This document shows positions 53,677 to 63,670 of a stretch of DNA of 64,000 nucleotides, in pieces. Under the pieces are notes generated by a model, which saw only the letters and a list, made by a program, of their open reading frames with translations, did not search any database and was not told where the DNA came from. Within the stretch, counting starts at the first letter, position 1. Every line of letters starts with the position of its first letter. Source of the stretch: Bacteroidia bacterium (GTDB lineage: Bacteria > Bacteroidota > Bacteroidia > NS11-12g > UBA9320); contig JAGYJG010000001.1 of assembly GCA_018402155.1 (NCBI GenBank), positions 1,942,501 through 2,006,500 of the forward strand. Direction: 5' to 3'. The translations under genes were made by a program, and so were the position numbers.

Positions 53677-55416
53677 GTGTACAAAGGTATCTTTATTTGG
53701 AGCTTAATGGTGGCGAGTTTTTATACTCGTGCACAGCAAGTGGTACTAGCTACAATACATACTACTGATACATCTTATCTGACCGTATCTGACTCTTTTG
53801 AAGTAACGCGCATAACACAAGAAAAAATAAGTCTATTGCGAAAAAAAGGTCACTTGGCGTCAGGTATAGACACTGTTTTTCACAGCAATGATACACTTTG
53901 GCAAGTTATGCATGTAGGACCAGCGTATACCACATTGCACATCAACTCGCACAATATTGGCACTGAATATCTGCCTCAAAAAAACCATTTAGTAATGAAC
54001 ATCAGCAGTTTTGAACGGTTGCAAAAACAGCTACTAACACTGCATGAAAATACTGGATATCCATTTGCTCAGCTTTTTTTGAAGGACAATTACACCCAAG
54101 GCGACACCCTATTCTCAACTTTATTTTTTGATCCTTATATAAAATTTGAATACGATACAATAGCCTATAATGGACGTACTACACTGTCTAAAAAATACCT
54201 AGCTAAATACCTGGACATACAACCTGGGCAAGTTTACAACGAAATAGCAATAAAAACTATGGACAAAAAACTACGAAATTTACCCTTGGTACGAGTCACC
54301 GGGTCATCTCGTGTCGTTTTTGTGCGGGACAAAGCTCAGGTAATTCTTCAAATAGAGGATGTAATAACAGACCGAATAGACGGGGTAATCGGGCTAGCAC
54401 CAAATAGTGAAAACGGCGCAGAAAATCAATTATTAATTACTGGAGAAGTAAACATAGAGCTCAATAATCTCTTTCAAAGTGGGAAACAATTGGAGCTCCA
54501 TTGGAGAAACTACCTTCAAAACTCTCAAAAACTAGATGCTAGCTTCACCTATCCTTATTTATTTAATACGAAGGTGGGTATTTCTAGTGAGTTTAATCTC
54601 AATAAGTTTGATACTTTATTTGTAAATCTAAAGGGTAAATTTTCATTGCGTTACCAGCAGCAGGGCAACAACTACTTAGAGGTATATTACCAAAATATAA
54701 GTAGCAATTTACTAAATGCCGATACAAGCAGAATACGCACAACAAAATCAATACCTACCAATAACCCTTACAGAATTGACAACTACGGTTTAGCTGTTTT
54801 TCAACAGGACTTAGACTACATGCCAAACCCAAGAAAAGGGTATAAGCTTTTGGCTGACGTAGCCATTGGTCAAAAACAAATATTACCAAATGCCGATATA
54901 CGACAAGTTACCTTTGCCAATGCTGAAAATGGCACTTTAATTAATGTATATGACACCGCACGGCTGAGGAGTACGCGACTAGATATCAAAATTTCGTCTA
55001 CGTATTATATTCCTATAAAAGAGCGGAGTACACTACGTCAAGTCATTTCATTTCATGGATTGTTTTCAGAAAACCTATTTTTCAATGAATTATACAATTT
55101 TGGCGGTTATGCCACGCTCCGAGGGTTTGACGAAAATGAGCTATTTGCAAGTAAAGCTCTGACCTATTTAATAGAATACCGATATTTAATAGGAGAAAAC
55201 AGCAATGTAGGACTATTTGCCAATACCGCATTAATAGAAAACACGTTAGAAAGTGACCGTTTGGTAAACGACATTCCGTATGGTTTTGGGGCATCTGCGA
55301 ATATACAGGTCGGAAAGGGTATTTTAAATTTAGCCTATGCCCTGGGATCTCAGCAAGGCAATCCACTACAGCTTAGTGCAGCAAAATTTCACTTTGGTAT
55401 TATCAATTATTTCTGA
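53677..55416 (+). CDS. Omp85/BamA-like outer membrane protein
   Basis: The 579-residue protein has a signal peptide (about 1-19), a periplasmic part with POTRA-like features (YNEIAIKTMDKKLRNLPLVR), and a beta-barrel C-terminal half ending in FHFGIINYF, with the family-like FGGYATLRGFDENELF (RGF lid motif). It is shorter than BamA, so it is probably a TamA- or D15-like relative. It might pair functionally with the nearby AsmA-like protein, as TamA does with TamB, but that is speculation. Confidence 0.75.
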   Translation: MYKGIFIWSLMVASFYTRAQQVVLATIHTTDTSYLTVSDSFEVTRITQEKISLLRKKGHLASGIDTVFHSNDTLWQVMHVGPAYTTLHINSHNIGTEYLPQKNHLVMNISSFERLQKQLLTLHENTGYPFAQLFLKDNYTQGDTLFSTLFFDPYIKFEYDTIAYNGRTTLSKKYLAKYLDIQPGQVYNEIAIKTMDKKLRNLPLVRVTGSSRVVFVRDKAQVILQIEDVITDRIDGVIGLAPNSENGAENQLLITGEVNIELNNLFQSGKQLELHWRNYLQNSQKLDASFTYPYLFNTKVGISSEFNLNKFDTLFVNLKGKFSLRYQQQGNNYLEVYYQNISSNLLNADTSRIRTTKSIPTNNPYRIDNYGLAVFQQDLDYMPNPRKGYKLLADVAIGQKQILPNADIRQVTFANAENGTLINVYDTARLRSTRLDIKISSTYYIPIKERSTLRQVISFHGLFSENLFFNELYNFGGYATLRGFDENELFASKALTYLIEYRYLIGENSNVGLFANTALIENTLESDRLVNDIPYGFGASANIQVGKGILNLAYALGSQQGNPLQLSAAKFHFGIINYF

Positions 55417-55472
55417 GTCTATACACTGTACATAGCGTGCTTATATAAAAAAATAAACACCTTTGTACTGTA

Positions 55473-56156
55473 ATGTCAAATAATGATGCAATAGCAGATT
55501 TAGTCTTACGACAAGAAGTACCCATCGCTGTAAAAGTGGTGCTGCTTGTGGTGCTGTTGTGTGCTACTATATTATTTGCTTTCGACGAGCGTTGGGGTGA
55601 TTCTATACGCCATTTAGCTGCCATTCCTTTTCAGCGGTTTAATTGGCAAAGTGAACAATTTTTGGGTAATCCTGTGATTAGAATTACATCGCTATTATTG
55701 AGCAGTCTTACTATAGCCGCTTTTATTTTTGCGTATAATCTCGGTGAGCATTATAATTATGAGAACTCGTCATTTATCGATTTTATTAAAATTTTAGTGG
55801 TCGTTCTGCTTTTTTCTACCGTAAAATTTGGCTTCAACTATAGCTATTTTCGTTTGCATAAATCTTCTGGTGTAGGCTCACAACTCACTGATTTTCATTT
55901 CAGCATTAATCAAATTTTGAGTTTAGTACTAGGTACACTTTTACTTGTTGACGTATTTTATAACCGATTGCACGGCAATTTTTTTTATTTTTTGGTAGGC
56001 ATTGGTTCTCTCTTTTTTCTAATTCGACTGTACGGCACTATTCTTCTACTTCAAAATAATTTTAGATATCCAATTCTCACTCTTTTTGTGTACCTTTGCA
56101 CGGTCGAAATAGTACCTACGCTAATTGTAGCCAAAATACTTTTCGTAAATAGCTAA
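55473..56156 (+). CDS. DUF4271 membrane protein
   Basis: The 227-residue protein has about six hydrophobic helices and no soluble domain. Its size and its position immediately upstream of a hemD gene (12 bp) are typical of DUF4271 in Bacteroidota. The function is unknown. Confidence 0.7.
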   Translation: MSNNDAIADLVLRQEVPIAVKVVLLVVLLCATILFAFDERWGDSIRHLAAIPFQRFNWQSEQFLGNPVIRITSLLLSSLTIAAFIFAYNLGEHYNYENSSFIDFIKILVVVLLFSTVKFGFNYSYFRLHKSSGVGSQLTDFHFSINQILSLVLGTLLLVDVFYNRLHGNFFYFLVGIGSLFFLIRLYGTILLLQNNFRYPILTLFVYLCTVEIVPTLIVAKILFVNS

Positions 56157-56168
56157 AAACGTTAACAC

Positions 56169-56918
56169 TTGAGCGTAAAGACAATACTAATATCGCAACC
56201 ACATCCAGGGGGCAAAAAAACAGTATACGATGTGCTTTCTGAAAAGTACGGCGTTAGAGTTGACTTTCACCAATTTATAGAGGTGAAACCCGTACCAGTA
56301 CGAGAACTTCGCAAGCAGAAACTTCGTATTCTGGATCATGATGCAATCATTTTTAACTCTCGAAATGCCATTGATCATTTTTTTAGAATTGTAGAAGAAA
56401 TGAAGGTAGAAATACCTCCTACCCTAAAGTATTTTTGTACCAATGAGGGAGTTTCGCTTTATATCCAAAAATATACCCAACTACGAAAACGAAAGGTTTT
56501 TACGGGTAAAGGGACAGATTCTTCTTTCTTAGAACTGATCAAAAAACACAAAACACTTAATTACCTTTTTGTGTGCAGCAATATTCGAAATGAGATAATA
56601 CCAAACTATTTGGACGAAATGAATATAAAGCACACAGAGGCAATAATGTATCACACCGTAAACTCAGATTTATCTGAGTTAGCTAGTGTTTACTATGATA
56701 TTTTGGTGTTTTTTAGTCCTCAGGGTATCGCCTCGCTTTTTGCTAATTTTCCAGAATTTGTACAAGACGAGAACCGGGCAATCGCTGGCTGGGGAAAAAC
56801 TACTGATCAGGCACTTGCAGAGGCAGGATTGATAAATACTATACCCGCACCTACTGCTGAGTATCCTAGTATGGTAGCTGCACTTGAAGCATACGTGAAG
56901 TCGCAGCTCAAGAAATAA
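56169..56918 (+). CDS. hemD: Uroporphyrinogen-III synthase
   Basis: HemD cyclises hydroxymethylbilane to uroporphyrinogen III in haem synthesis. The 249-residue sequence (TTG start) has the two-domain pattern of the divergent Bacteroidota enzymes: ILISQPHPGGKKTVYDVLSE, DAIIFNSRNAIDHFF, FTGKGTDSSFLELI, VFFSPQGIASLFANF and AIAGWGKTTDQAL. Its end overlaps the convergent methyltransferase-like gene by 11 bp. Confidence 0.85.
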   Translation: MSVKTILISQPHPGGKKTVYDVLSEKYGVRVDFHQFIEVKPVPVRELRKQKLRILDHDAIIFNSRNAIDHFFRIVEEMKVEIPPTLKYFCTNEGVSLYIQKYTQLRKRKVFTGKGTDSSFLELIKKHKTLNYLFVCSNIRNEIIPNYLDEMNIKHTEAIMYHTVNSDLSELASVYYDILVFFSPQGIASLFANFPEFVQDENRAIAGWGKTTDQALAEAGLINTIPAPTAEYPSMVAALEAYVKSQLKK

Positions 56919-58092
56919 ACGTTGTCAAAAAAGCTTGGTTTACCTTACCACGCAATAAAAATAAATACCAATCTCCTCCATCTTTCGTCTTCAATTTTTT
57001 ATGCCAGTGATCTGGGTGTTCAGCACTCCCCTTTACCAATATCACACATCTTGTTACCCCATTTTTTTTGAGCATTGCAAGTACTTTCTTATGAGCTAGA
57101 CCAGTACGGTCGTGTATTTCAAAAGACCTAAATCCCTCTATAGTAGGCACTGAGCTGCAATACAATTCAAATTCGATAAATTTTGTGTACGTGATATTTC
57201 TAAGAAAATAGGCTGCAGTACTACTTTTGGCTACCAATGCCAACGGCAAGTGTAAAAACTTTCCTAGGGAAAAAGGTATATTCTTCTGATATCTCAGAGC
57301 ATTGCTAATAGTATAATCAAAACCCGAGGCTACATCTATCAAACGAACTGCATCGCTATTTTTGTGTAGCATAAAGTCTAGCCAAACGCCTACCTCTTTC
57401 ACTTCTCCTTGTTCAGCTATTACAAACACATTTTTTATACACTCGAAAGCTCTATATACCTCTGATACATCAAAAAGTGGTGAAAGTTTAATATACAGCT
57501 GATTGGATTTCTGACGTAACAGCGGTAATAGCTCCAGAACATTTGGATTAAGGTATTTGAGCGCAACAGATCTACCAAAATCACTACGCCTATCTGGGTC
57601 TATATAAATCAAATCATAAACTTCCGTAGTCGTCTCAAGATAGTATTGGGCTTCTGCACACACCCGATGTAAATTGGTAATACCCATTTTGGTTTTATTA
57701 AAGAGCGCCATGTTATGTAACTCTGAATTTTGCTCAACTGCCACCACCTGCTGAAAACTTTGCGACAAAAAATGACTATCTACCCCTAAACCACCTGTTA
57801 AATCTAATAGGCTAACACCTGAAAAAATTGTAGACTTGAAACGAGCAACTTGCTCGGAGGTACTTTGAGCATATGACCGATCATCTAAAGCCAAAAGATG
57901 CTGCCAATATGTGGGTAATTTTCGTTGTGCTTTTTTGTACAGCTTCATTAATTGCAAGCATACAGCGAAGTCAAAATCAACCTTTCTTTTATTGGCCAAG
58001 GCCAAAACTGCCATGTCCTCGTTTATGTTTAGCGTAATAAACCTTTTTGCTTCTTGATTTTCTAAAATCTCTATAATTACGTTACTTTGCAC
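56908..58092 (-). CDS. SAM-dependent methyltransferase with THUMP-like domain
   Basis: The ~395-residue protein has an N-terminal helical segment (KKAQRKLPTYWQHLLALDDR), a class I methyltransferase core (LLDLTGGLGVDSHFLSQSFQ, VVAVEQNSEL, YDLIYIDPDRR) and a C-terminal ferredoxin/THUMP-like part with RCVILVKGSAEHPDHWHKK. This matches the PG_1098-like family of Bacteroidota, whose substrate is not known but probably RNA. GTG 58092 is preferred, because the longer frame would run into the upstream region of the tiny lipoprotein. Confidence 0.8.
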   Translation of the reverse strand: MQSNVIIEILENQEAKRFITLNINEDMAVLALANKRKVDFDFAVCLQLMKLYKKAQRKLPTYWQHLLALDDRSYAQSTSEQVARFKSTIFSGVSLLDLTGGLGVDSHFLSQSFQQVVAVEQNSELHNMALFNKTKMGITNLHRVCAEAQYYLETTTEVYDLIYIDPDRRSDFGRSVALKYLNPNVLELLPLLRQKSNQLYIKLSPLFDVSEVYRAFECIKNVFVIAEQGEVKEVGVWLDFMLHKNSDAVRLIDVASGFDYTISNALRYQKNIPFSLGKFLHLPLALVAKSSTAAYFLRNITYTKFIEFELYCSSVPTIEGFRSFEIHDRTGLAHKKVLAMLKKNGVTRCVILVKGSAEHPDHWHKKLKTKDGGDWYLFLLRGKVNQAFLTTFIS

Positions 58093-58149
58093 TATGTTGT
58101 GTTGCAAAATTGTCTTTTTTTGTGATACACAGTAAAAATAAAAAAGAAA

Positions 58150-58284
58150 ATGAACGTAAAACAAATTGTAAGCTTATTCGCAATAGCGCTATTTATAAGT
58201 GCTTTATTCACCTCTTGCCGGTCTAGGGATGCTTGTCCAGGGGTAGCTACTATCCAAAAAACTACTTCTCAAAACATAGGGTAA
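58150..58284 (+). CDS. 44-residue lipoprotein upstream of ytxJ
   Basis: A short frame starts at ATG 58150: a hydrophobic signal (QIVSLFAIALFISALFTSC) with a lipobox Cys, then RSRDACPGVATIQKTTSQNI and a stop at 58284. The mature peptide is only about 20 residues with a CPG motif. It ends two bases before the ytxJ ATG at 58287, so the two are coupled. The very small size explains why gene callers may miss it. Function unknown. Confidence 0.6.
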   Translation: MNVKQIVSLFAIALFISALFTSCRSRDACPGVATIQKTTSQNIG

Positions 58285-58286
58285 GT

Positions 58287-58607
58287 ATGTGGGAGTATAC
58301 CCAAACAGTAGACATTTCTGCCTTGAAAAAGGAAGAAAAACCGGTCATTATTTTCAAACATAGTAATCGCTGTAGTATAAGCACTATGGCATTGAATCGG
58401 TTGCTTGACGCTCAAGAAGAGCTAGATGCTAACGCCACAGTTTTATTGATAGATGTGATAGCAAATAGAAGTACATCGATGCAGTTAGCCGATGACTTAG
58501 ATACAGAACACGCATCTCCACAAGTGATTGTAATAAAAAGTGGCGAAGTGATACATACCGCGTCGCACATGGCTATACGTCCAGCAACTATATTGACTCA
58601 CTTATAA
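58287..58607 (+). CDS. ytxJ: Bacilliredoxin-like YtxJ protein
   Basis: The 106-residue thioredoxin-fold protein has the monothiol active site FKHSNRCSIS (Cys29). YtxJ-type proteins (BrxC-like) take bacillithiol off protein thiols in organisms that make bacillithiol. SPQVIVIKSGEVIHTASH shows the cis-Pro region. ATG 58287 is preferred to 58233, because the tiny lipoprotein stops at 58284. Its presence suggests bacillithiol use by this organism. Confidence 0.85.
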   Translation: MWEYTQTVDISALKKEEKPVIIFKHSNRCSISTMALNRLLDAQEELDANATVLLIDVIANRSTSMQLADDLDTEHASPQVIVIKSGEVIHTASHMAIRPATILTHL

Positions 58608-58793
58608 GATTGGAAACTGCAGTGAGTGCGTCTGTATACTAGAGCACAAAAAATTTTGATAGCACCATTTGCTAATTTCGTGAATATAGAATCTGCAAAA
58701 TATCTGACAAATCGTATCCCAACGAAACCAAACCCAATAAATGCTCAAAGTTCTATCAAAAATAAATTATAGAATAGTTTCTATATTTACCGT

Positions 58794-59519
58794 GTGAAAC
58801 ACCGCACAAAACAAGTACAGCGCCACAGTAGAATGAGTATCTTGTTTCTTGTGTTTTGCATTGGTTTTGGCAAATGTTTGGCACAGAGTGTCAAAAGTAT
58901 ACATACTGGTAAATTTATAGCGGCTACCAATGGGTTTGGCCTCGGATATACTTGCTACATCAAAGCACAAACCCGTGCAATATCAGTGGATTTGCAAACT
59001 ATTTCCCACCCTCAAAGTAGGTCGATACAAAACGAAGCTTTTATAAATTCCAAACCATATATTTACGCTAAGATAAATACGGCAGCAAGCTTTCGCATAG
59101 GCTACACGCACTACAAGGTATTAAGTACAGGAACAAAAAATAGTCCTACACCTCGAATCGCCATAGGAACCACTCTCGGGCCAAGCATTGGTTTTTTAAA
59201 ACCCTACTATATTAGCTATCAGCACGCTCGTGGAGACGGATCTGGACCTGACATTATTCAACAAAATACAGAAACCATACAAAATACTGACTCTGTATAT
59301 GGCCCAGTAAGCTGGACAAGAGGCCTAAAACACCTGAGCACACGGGTAGGACTACATACAGACCTACACCTAGCCGTAGACTGGAATCATTCTTATTATT
59401 TTCAAAGCTGTAAAATTGGTGTCAGATTAGATTACTACCCAAACTCGCTGCCAATCATGTATAAGTCTACTAATCAAGTTTTTACATCGATGTATGTTAG
59501 CTACGAGGTAGGTAATTGA
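58794..59519 (+). CDS. Predicted outer-membrane beta-barrel protein
   Basis: The 241-residue protein (GTG start) has a hydrophobic signal (about 12-30, ending CLAQ). The mature part is made of short amphipathic strands with Tyr/Gly (ASFRIGYTHYKVL, KIGVRLDYYPNSL) ending VSYEVGN. This is typical of small Bacteroidota barrels with no named family. The function is unknown. Confidence 0.55.
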   Translation: MKHRTKQVQRHSRMSILFLVFCIGFGKCLAQSVKSIHTGKFIAATNGFGLGYTCYIKAQTRAISVDLQTISHPQSRSIQNEAFINSKPYIYAKINTAASFRIGYTHYKVLSTGTKNSPTPRIAIGTTLGPSIGFLKPYYISYQHARGDGSGPDIIQQNTETIQNTDSVYGPVSWTRGLKHLSTRVGLHTDLHLAVDWNHSYYFQSCKIGVRLDYYPNSLPIMYKSTNQVFTSMYVSYEVGN

Positions 59520-59640
59520 TTGAAATTACTCCAACATAAGTCAATTCAACGTCACACTTCATTAACATTTACTTGATAGTCTAAAATCAAAATTTAAATT
59601 TGTATGTTAATTTTCAATAACAACACACTTAAAGAACAAT

Positions 59641-62361
59641 ATGAACAGAAAAACAGTACTACCCTTTGTCATTGCTTCATTGCTAGTCGTAGGAGGTTTA
59701 TTTTATTACACTTCAGATAGTGAGCGGGCATATTCTCCTCGCCAAAAAGCGGAAGAAGGTATTGCAGGATATGGAAAATATCTGCAATCTATTCGAGCAA
59801 ATGAGATTACAGGCGAGGTAACTTCAGGTGATATACAAGCGGTAAAAGCGGAAATCCAAGGTCAATCCAATATTAAATTCAAATCTGACTGGCCCCTCTC
59901 TTGGGAGTTTAGAGGACCAGACAATGTAGGTGGTAGAACACGATGCTTAGTTATAGATAAAGACAATCCGAAAGTTTTGTATTCTGGCGGAGTTTCTGGT
60001 GGTGTTTTCAAAAGCACTAACGGAGGGGCAAGCTGGTATCCACTCACCATGAAAGATGATAATTTTGGTGTGGTAAGTATGGAGCAAAGCAAACAAGGTA
60101 CTATTTTGTATGGCACAGGAGAGGCAGGCATAACTTTCGCTTCAGGTGGAGAAAATGGTACACCCGGTTTTAACGGTATGGGTATTTTCAGATCTGCCGA
60201 TGGCGAGACGTTTAGTCCAGTAGCAAATACTGCAACTTTTGGTAGCGTATTTATGCTTACTATGGACCCTACATCGGGCTTCATATACGCTGGTACTCAA
60301 ACTGGACTTAGAATAAGTAAGGATGACGGCGAAACATGGTCTTTGGTTTGGGGCGGATCTTGCAAAGACATTCAATTCAATAAAAATGGTGTTGCTTTGG
60401 CTAGCAGGGGAAATACCATTTGGCGATCTTCTACTCCAGATGTAGGAACTAGTTATGAAACAATACAAACTATAAATAGTGGCTCTAGAGCTGCTATAGG
60501 ATGGTCTGCTTCTGATCCAAACTATGTATATGTAGTGACTGTAGGCTCCGAAACTTTTGATGGTAGAACATATGGAAGCGCACTATCAGGGTTATACAAA
60601 TCAACAGATGCAGGTGTTACTTTTACAGAGGAAGTAGACAGAATAAGTAAATTCTTTGCACCGTTCACTATTATAGGCTTGCAATCTCAAGGAGATTATG
60701 ACATCGCAATTGGCGTTCACCCTAGAAATAAGGATAGAGTGTTTATTGGAGGTATAGAATTTTCAGAATGGACCGAACAAGAAGGGCCACGAATAGTTGG
60801 AAATAAATTTAGATCACCTACTAACCCATTTGGAATCCACTCCGACAAGCACTTAATTAAGTTTGACAATAGGGGAGCAGATCCTATCATGTATGTATGC
60901 TCAGACGGCGGTATAGCACGAACTACGAACGCAGATTTGGATAGGTATACCGACATCAGTACTAATATGATAACAACACAGTTTTATTCTATAGACGCAG
61001 ATGCTAATGGAAGAATATTAGGAGGCACACAAGACAACAACACTATGTTGCTGCGCGGAGAATCGTTTCCAAGGCACTTTGCTGAAAACGTAATCGGAGG
61101 AGATGGTTTCCAAACGGCAATCAGTAAATATGATGGTAATTTCATGTTTGGCGAAAGTCAGTATGGAAATCTCAGAAGATCAATTACTGGCGGTGGTTCG
61201 TTTGAGTCTATATGGGATAATCGTATAAGAGCTTCTTTTAATAGCGCTACACAACCCACTAGCTATTTTAATAATGCGCTAGCACTGTGGGAAAACACAG
61301 AAATAATAAATGCTTTAGAGACTCGTGATAAAGAAGAATCAGACGATTCACTTATCAATGCTAAACTATATTTTGCAGCGGATGATGGAGTATGGGTATG
61401 TAATAATGCTTTAGGGAAACCGCATGATCCTGATAATCCAAAAGACTTTGGTGCTGTGCGTTGGTTTAGAATTTCTAACATCCCTAGTGTGCACTATATG
61501 GAGCCAACTAGAGACGGGAAGTCACTGTTTGTTTGCACTACAAACGGTAGATTATTTAGAGTAGATAATCTACTGACAACCACTTTTGACACCACTGTTT
61601 TAGTTGCTAGAAATGCTATTGCTTCTAGTCTTGTTACTACACAGATAAACCGAAATTTAAATTTAGGAGGACGCACAATAACCTCTGTTGCCATTGACAG
61701 AAGCAACCCTAACCGAGTAGTTCTCACAGCGGGAAACTACAACAATACCAATTTCGTTTATATCTCTGAAGACGCACTTAGTGATAACCCATCTTGGAGA
61801 AGTATACAAGGAAATTTACCGCGTTTTCCGGTTTACCACGCTATAATAAGTGCAGATGATCCAGATATTATCGTGCTAGGGACGGAATTTGGTATTTGGG
61901 CTACTCAAAACGGCACGTCTACCAATCCTACTTGGGCAGAAGCTCTAGAAGGCAAAAATGATAAAATGCCGTTTCCAAGAGTCCCTGTATTCGACCTTGT
62001 ACAGGTAGAGAGTAAGTCATGGACTGGTCCTAGAATTTATGCTGGAACCCACGGTATGGGTATTTGGGAAAGTAAATCGCTGCTCACCAATGTGAAAAAA
62101 GATAAAAATAGTGAGCCAACTAATGCTAGCGTTACTGCGTACCCAAATCCTGCCGATTCTTATGTAAACATTCAAACATCAGTGAAAGGCGAGTATCGTA
62201 TCAATTTGTATGGCATTGATGGAGTACTACACTATACCAACAAGGGAACTAGCAACGGTACTATTCGCATAAGTACAAACGATTTTGCCTCTGGAAACTA
62301 TTTTGTAGAAGTCATAGGTAATAGCGAAAAAGCAGTATCTAAAATCATAGTACAACACTAA
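59641..62361 (+). CDS. T9SS-exported beta-propeller (BNR/Vps10-like) protein
   Basis: The 906-residue protein has an N-terminal membrane/signal segment (about 8-25) and repeats of BNR-type: GVFKSTNGGASWYPLT, GIFRSADGETF, GLRISKDDGETWSLVWG, GLYKSTDAGVTFTEE. These build a sialidase/Vps10-like propeller. After a further propeller part it closes with a T9SS type A sorting domain (VTAYPNPADSYVNIQTS to the KIIVQH end). It probably acts outside the cell, perhaps on or binding glycan, but catalytic residues are not evident. Confidence 0.8.
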   Translation: MNRKTVLPFVIASLLVVGGLFYYTSDSERAYSPRQKAEEGIAGYGKYLQSIRANEITGEVTSGDIQAVKAEIQGQSNIKFKSDWPLSWEFRGPDNVGGRTRCLVIDKDNPKVLYSGGVSGGVFKSTNGGASWYPLTMKDDNFGVVSMEQSKQGTILYGTGEAGITFASGGENGTPGFNGMGIFRSADGETFSPVANTATFGSVFMLTMDPTSGFIYAGTQTGLRISKDDGETWSLVWGGSCKDIQFNKNGVALASRGNTIWRSSTPDVGTSYETIQTINSGSRAAIGWSASDPNYVYVVTVGSETFDGRTYGSALSGLYKSTDAGVTFTEEVDRISKFFAPFTIIGLQSQGDYDIAIGVHPRNKDRVFIGGIEFSEWTEQEGPRIVGNKFRSPTNPFGIHSDKHLIKFDNRGADPIMYVCSDGGIARTTNADLDRYTDISTNMITTQFYSIDADANGRILGGTQDNNTMLLRGESFPRHFAENVIGGDGFQTAISKYDGNFMFGESQYGNLRRSITGGGSFESIWDNRIRASFNSATQPTSYFNNALALWENTEIINALETRDKEESDDSLINAKLYFAADDGVWVCNNALGKPHDPDNPKDFGAVRWFRISNIPSVHYMEPTRDGKSLFVCTTNGRLFRVDNLLTTTFDTTVLVARNAIASSLVTTQINRNLNLGGRTITSVAIDRSNPNRVVLTAGNYNNTNFVYISEDALSDNPSWRSIQGNLPRFPVYHAIISADDPDIIVLGTEFGIWATQNGTSTNPTWAEALEGKNDKMPFPRVPVFDLVQVESKSWTGPRIYAGTHGMGIWESKSLLTNVKKDKNSEPTNASVTAYPNPADSYVNIQTSVKGEYRINLYGIDGVLHYTNKGTSNGTIRISTNDFASGNYFVEVIGNSEKAVSKIIVQH

Positions 62362-62383
62362 AAAAGTTAATCAATAAAATAAT

Positions 62384-62417
62384 AAGCCCCTTACCCCATT
62401 GGTGAGGGGCTTTTTTT
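62384..62417 (+). terminator. Terminator abutting the next start codon
   Basis: AAGCCCCTTACC pairs with GGTGAGGGGCTT (one mismatch) around a 5-base loop, followed by a T-run. It lies 22 bp after the propeller gene stop. The ATG of the methyltransferase gene is the very next codon (62418). Confidence 0.88.
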
Positions 62418-63083
62418 ATGAATGTTAAAAAAAATCTACAAAAAATAGCTTCCTTCGTGTGGGACGTGCCCATAGAACGCTCATCCTCTGCAGAAAATAA
62501 CTACCTCGAAGTAGTTTGGAGTAACGGAATCAAAATGCTTAATACCAAAGAAGCCAATTTCTCTTTTGGCAACGGTTATATGGTTTTTGAAGAAGCCATG
62601 AAATACACTACAACAGCTATATCCAAAGCTAAAAATATACTTATACTTGGATTTGGATGCGGTAGTATTCTACACCTCCTAGAAAAAAAATTTAAGTATA
62701 CAGGCAATCTTGTTGGGGTGGAGTACGATAAAGAGATACTGCGATTATTTCACAAACACTTTGCACAAGCCTACACCTTAAAACCTGTGCTACACACTAA
62801 AGATGCACTCGATTTTTTAGAAAAAAGTACAGAAACCTATAGTATGCTATTCATTGATCTATTTCATGAACTAGACAATTCTCCACTATTAAATTCTCTA
62901 CAATTTAGAAATGCTTTGATGAATGCCTGTACGCCAAATACTACACTAATATTCAACATAACATCTAAAGACCAAGAGGGGAAAAATGCAAATGCTAGCC
63001 TAAATTTATGGCTCAAACAAAACTTCAAAACAGTGGATACACATCCATTTCAGAATTTTAACCATATAATCATAGCACAATAA
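62418..63083 (+). CDS. Spermidine synthase-like SAM-dependent enzyme
   Basis: The 221-residue protein has the class I methyltransferase/spermidine-synthase fold: ILILGFGCGSILHLLEKKFK, LVGVEYDKEILRLF, TKDALDFLEKS and YSMLFIDLFHE. The full polyamine-site signatures of SpeE are not evident, so I would call it spermidine-synthase-like only. Its ATG sits directly behind the preceding terminator's T-run, so its own transcription must start inside that region or come by read-through. Confidence 0.75.
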   Translation: MNVKKNLQKIASFVWDVPIERSSSAENNYLEVVWSNGIKMLNTKEANFSFGNGYMVFEEAMKYTTTAISKAKNILILGFGCGSILHLLEKKFKYTGNLVGVEYDKEILRLFHKHFAQAYTLKPVLHTKDALDFLEKSTETYSMLFIDLFHELDNSPLLNSLQFRNALMNACTPNTTLIFNITSKDQEGKNANASLNLWLKQNFKTVDTHPFQNFNHIIIAQ

Positions 63084-63197
63084 CATGACATTTTGGCCAT
63101 TTTTTAAATGTTTTACATGTAACTTACGCCAAAAAGTCGTTCTTTCGAGTCTGGTTTGTAAATTGATATAAATCAGTACATAGAAATATTTATAAAA

Positions 63198-63635
63198 ATG
63201 AACACACTTAAAACAACACACAGACCAACACCAGCATTACTATCAGATGCTTGGGCAAGTAATTTCGGACAATTGGTACATGAAATTCTACAAGAACCAT
63301 TACACCAAAGCACAATAACCCCAAGGATAAGCTTGACAGAAAAACATAACGGATATGAATTAAAGGCTACACTACCCGGAATAAGCAAAGAAAATATTAA
63401 CCTAAATATTGAAGATGGTATTCTTACCTTAGTTGCTCATAAAGAAAGTACACCCCTCGGTGATACCGAAAAAGTACTCATCAATGAACTACATCCTGAA
63501 AACTATAAGCGTTCGCTACGTCTACCTAAAAACGCTGATACTGAAAGTACGGACGCAACGCTAGAAAATGGAATACTTACAGTAATTCTTTCCAAACGAA
63601 AAGAGAGTTTACCTAAACAAATCGAAGTGAAATAG
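63198..63635 (+). CDS. Small heat-shock protein (Hsp20/alpha-crystallin)
   Basis: The 145-residue chaperone has the alpha-crystallin domain: NGYELKATLPGISKENINLN, IEDGILTLVAHKES, and the RSLRLPKNADTEST, ATLENGILTVILSKR closing pattern. It binds unfolded proteins without ATP. A terminator follows at once. The N-terminal ~40 residues are variable as usual. Confidence 0.93.
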   Translation: MNTLKTTHRPTPALLSDAWASNFGQLVHEILQEPLHQSTITPRISLTEKHNGYELKATLPGISKENINLNIEDGILTLVAHKESTPLGDTEKVLINELHPENYKRSLRLPKNADTESTDATLENGILTVILSKRKESLPKQIEVK

Positions 63636-63670
63636 ACACCTCAGAGGTGAATATCTGAAAAAGCGTACTG

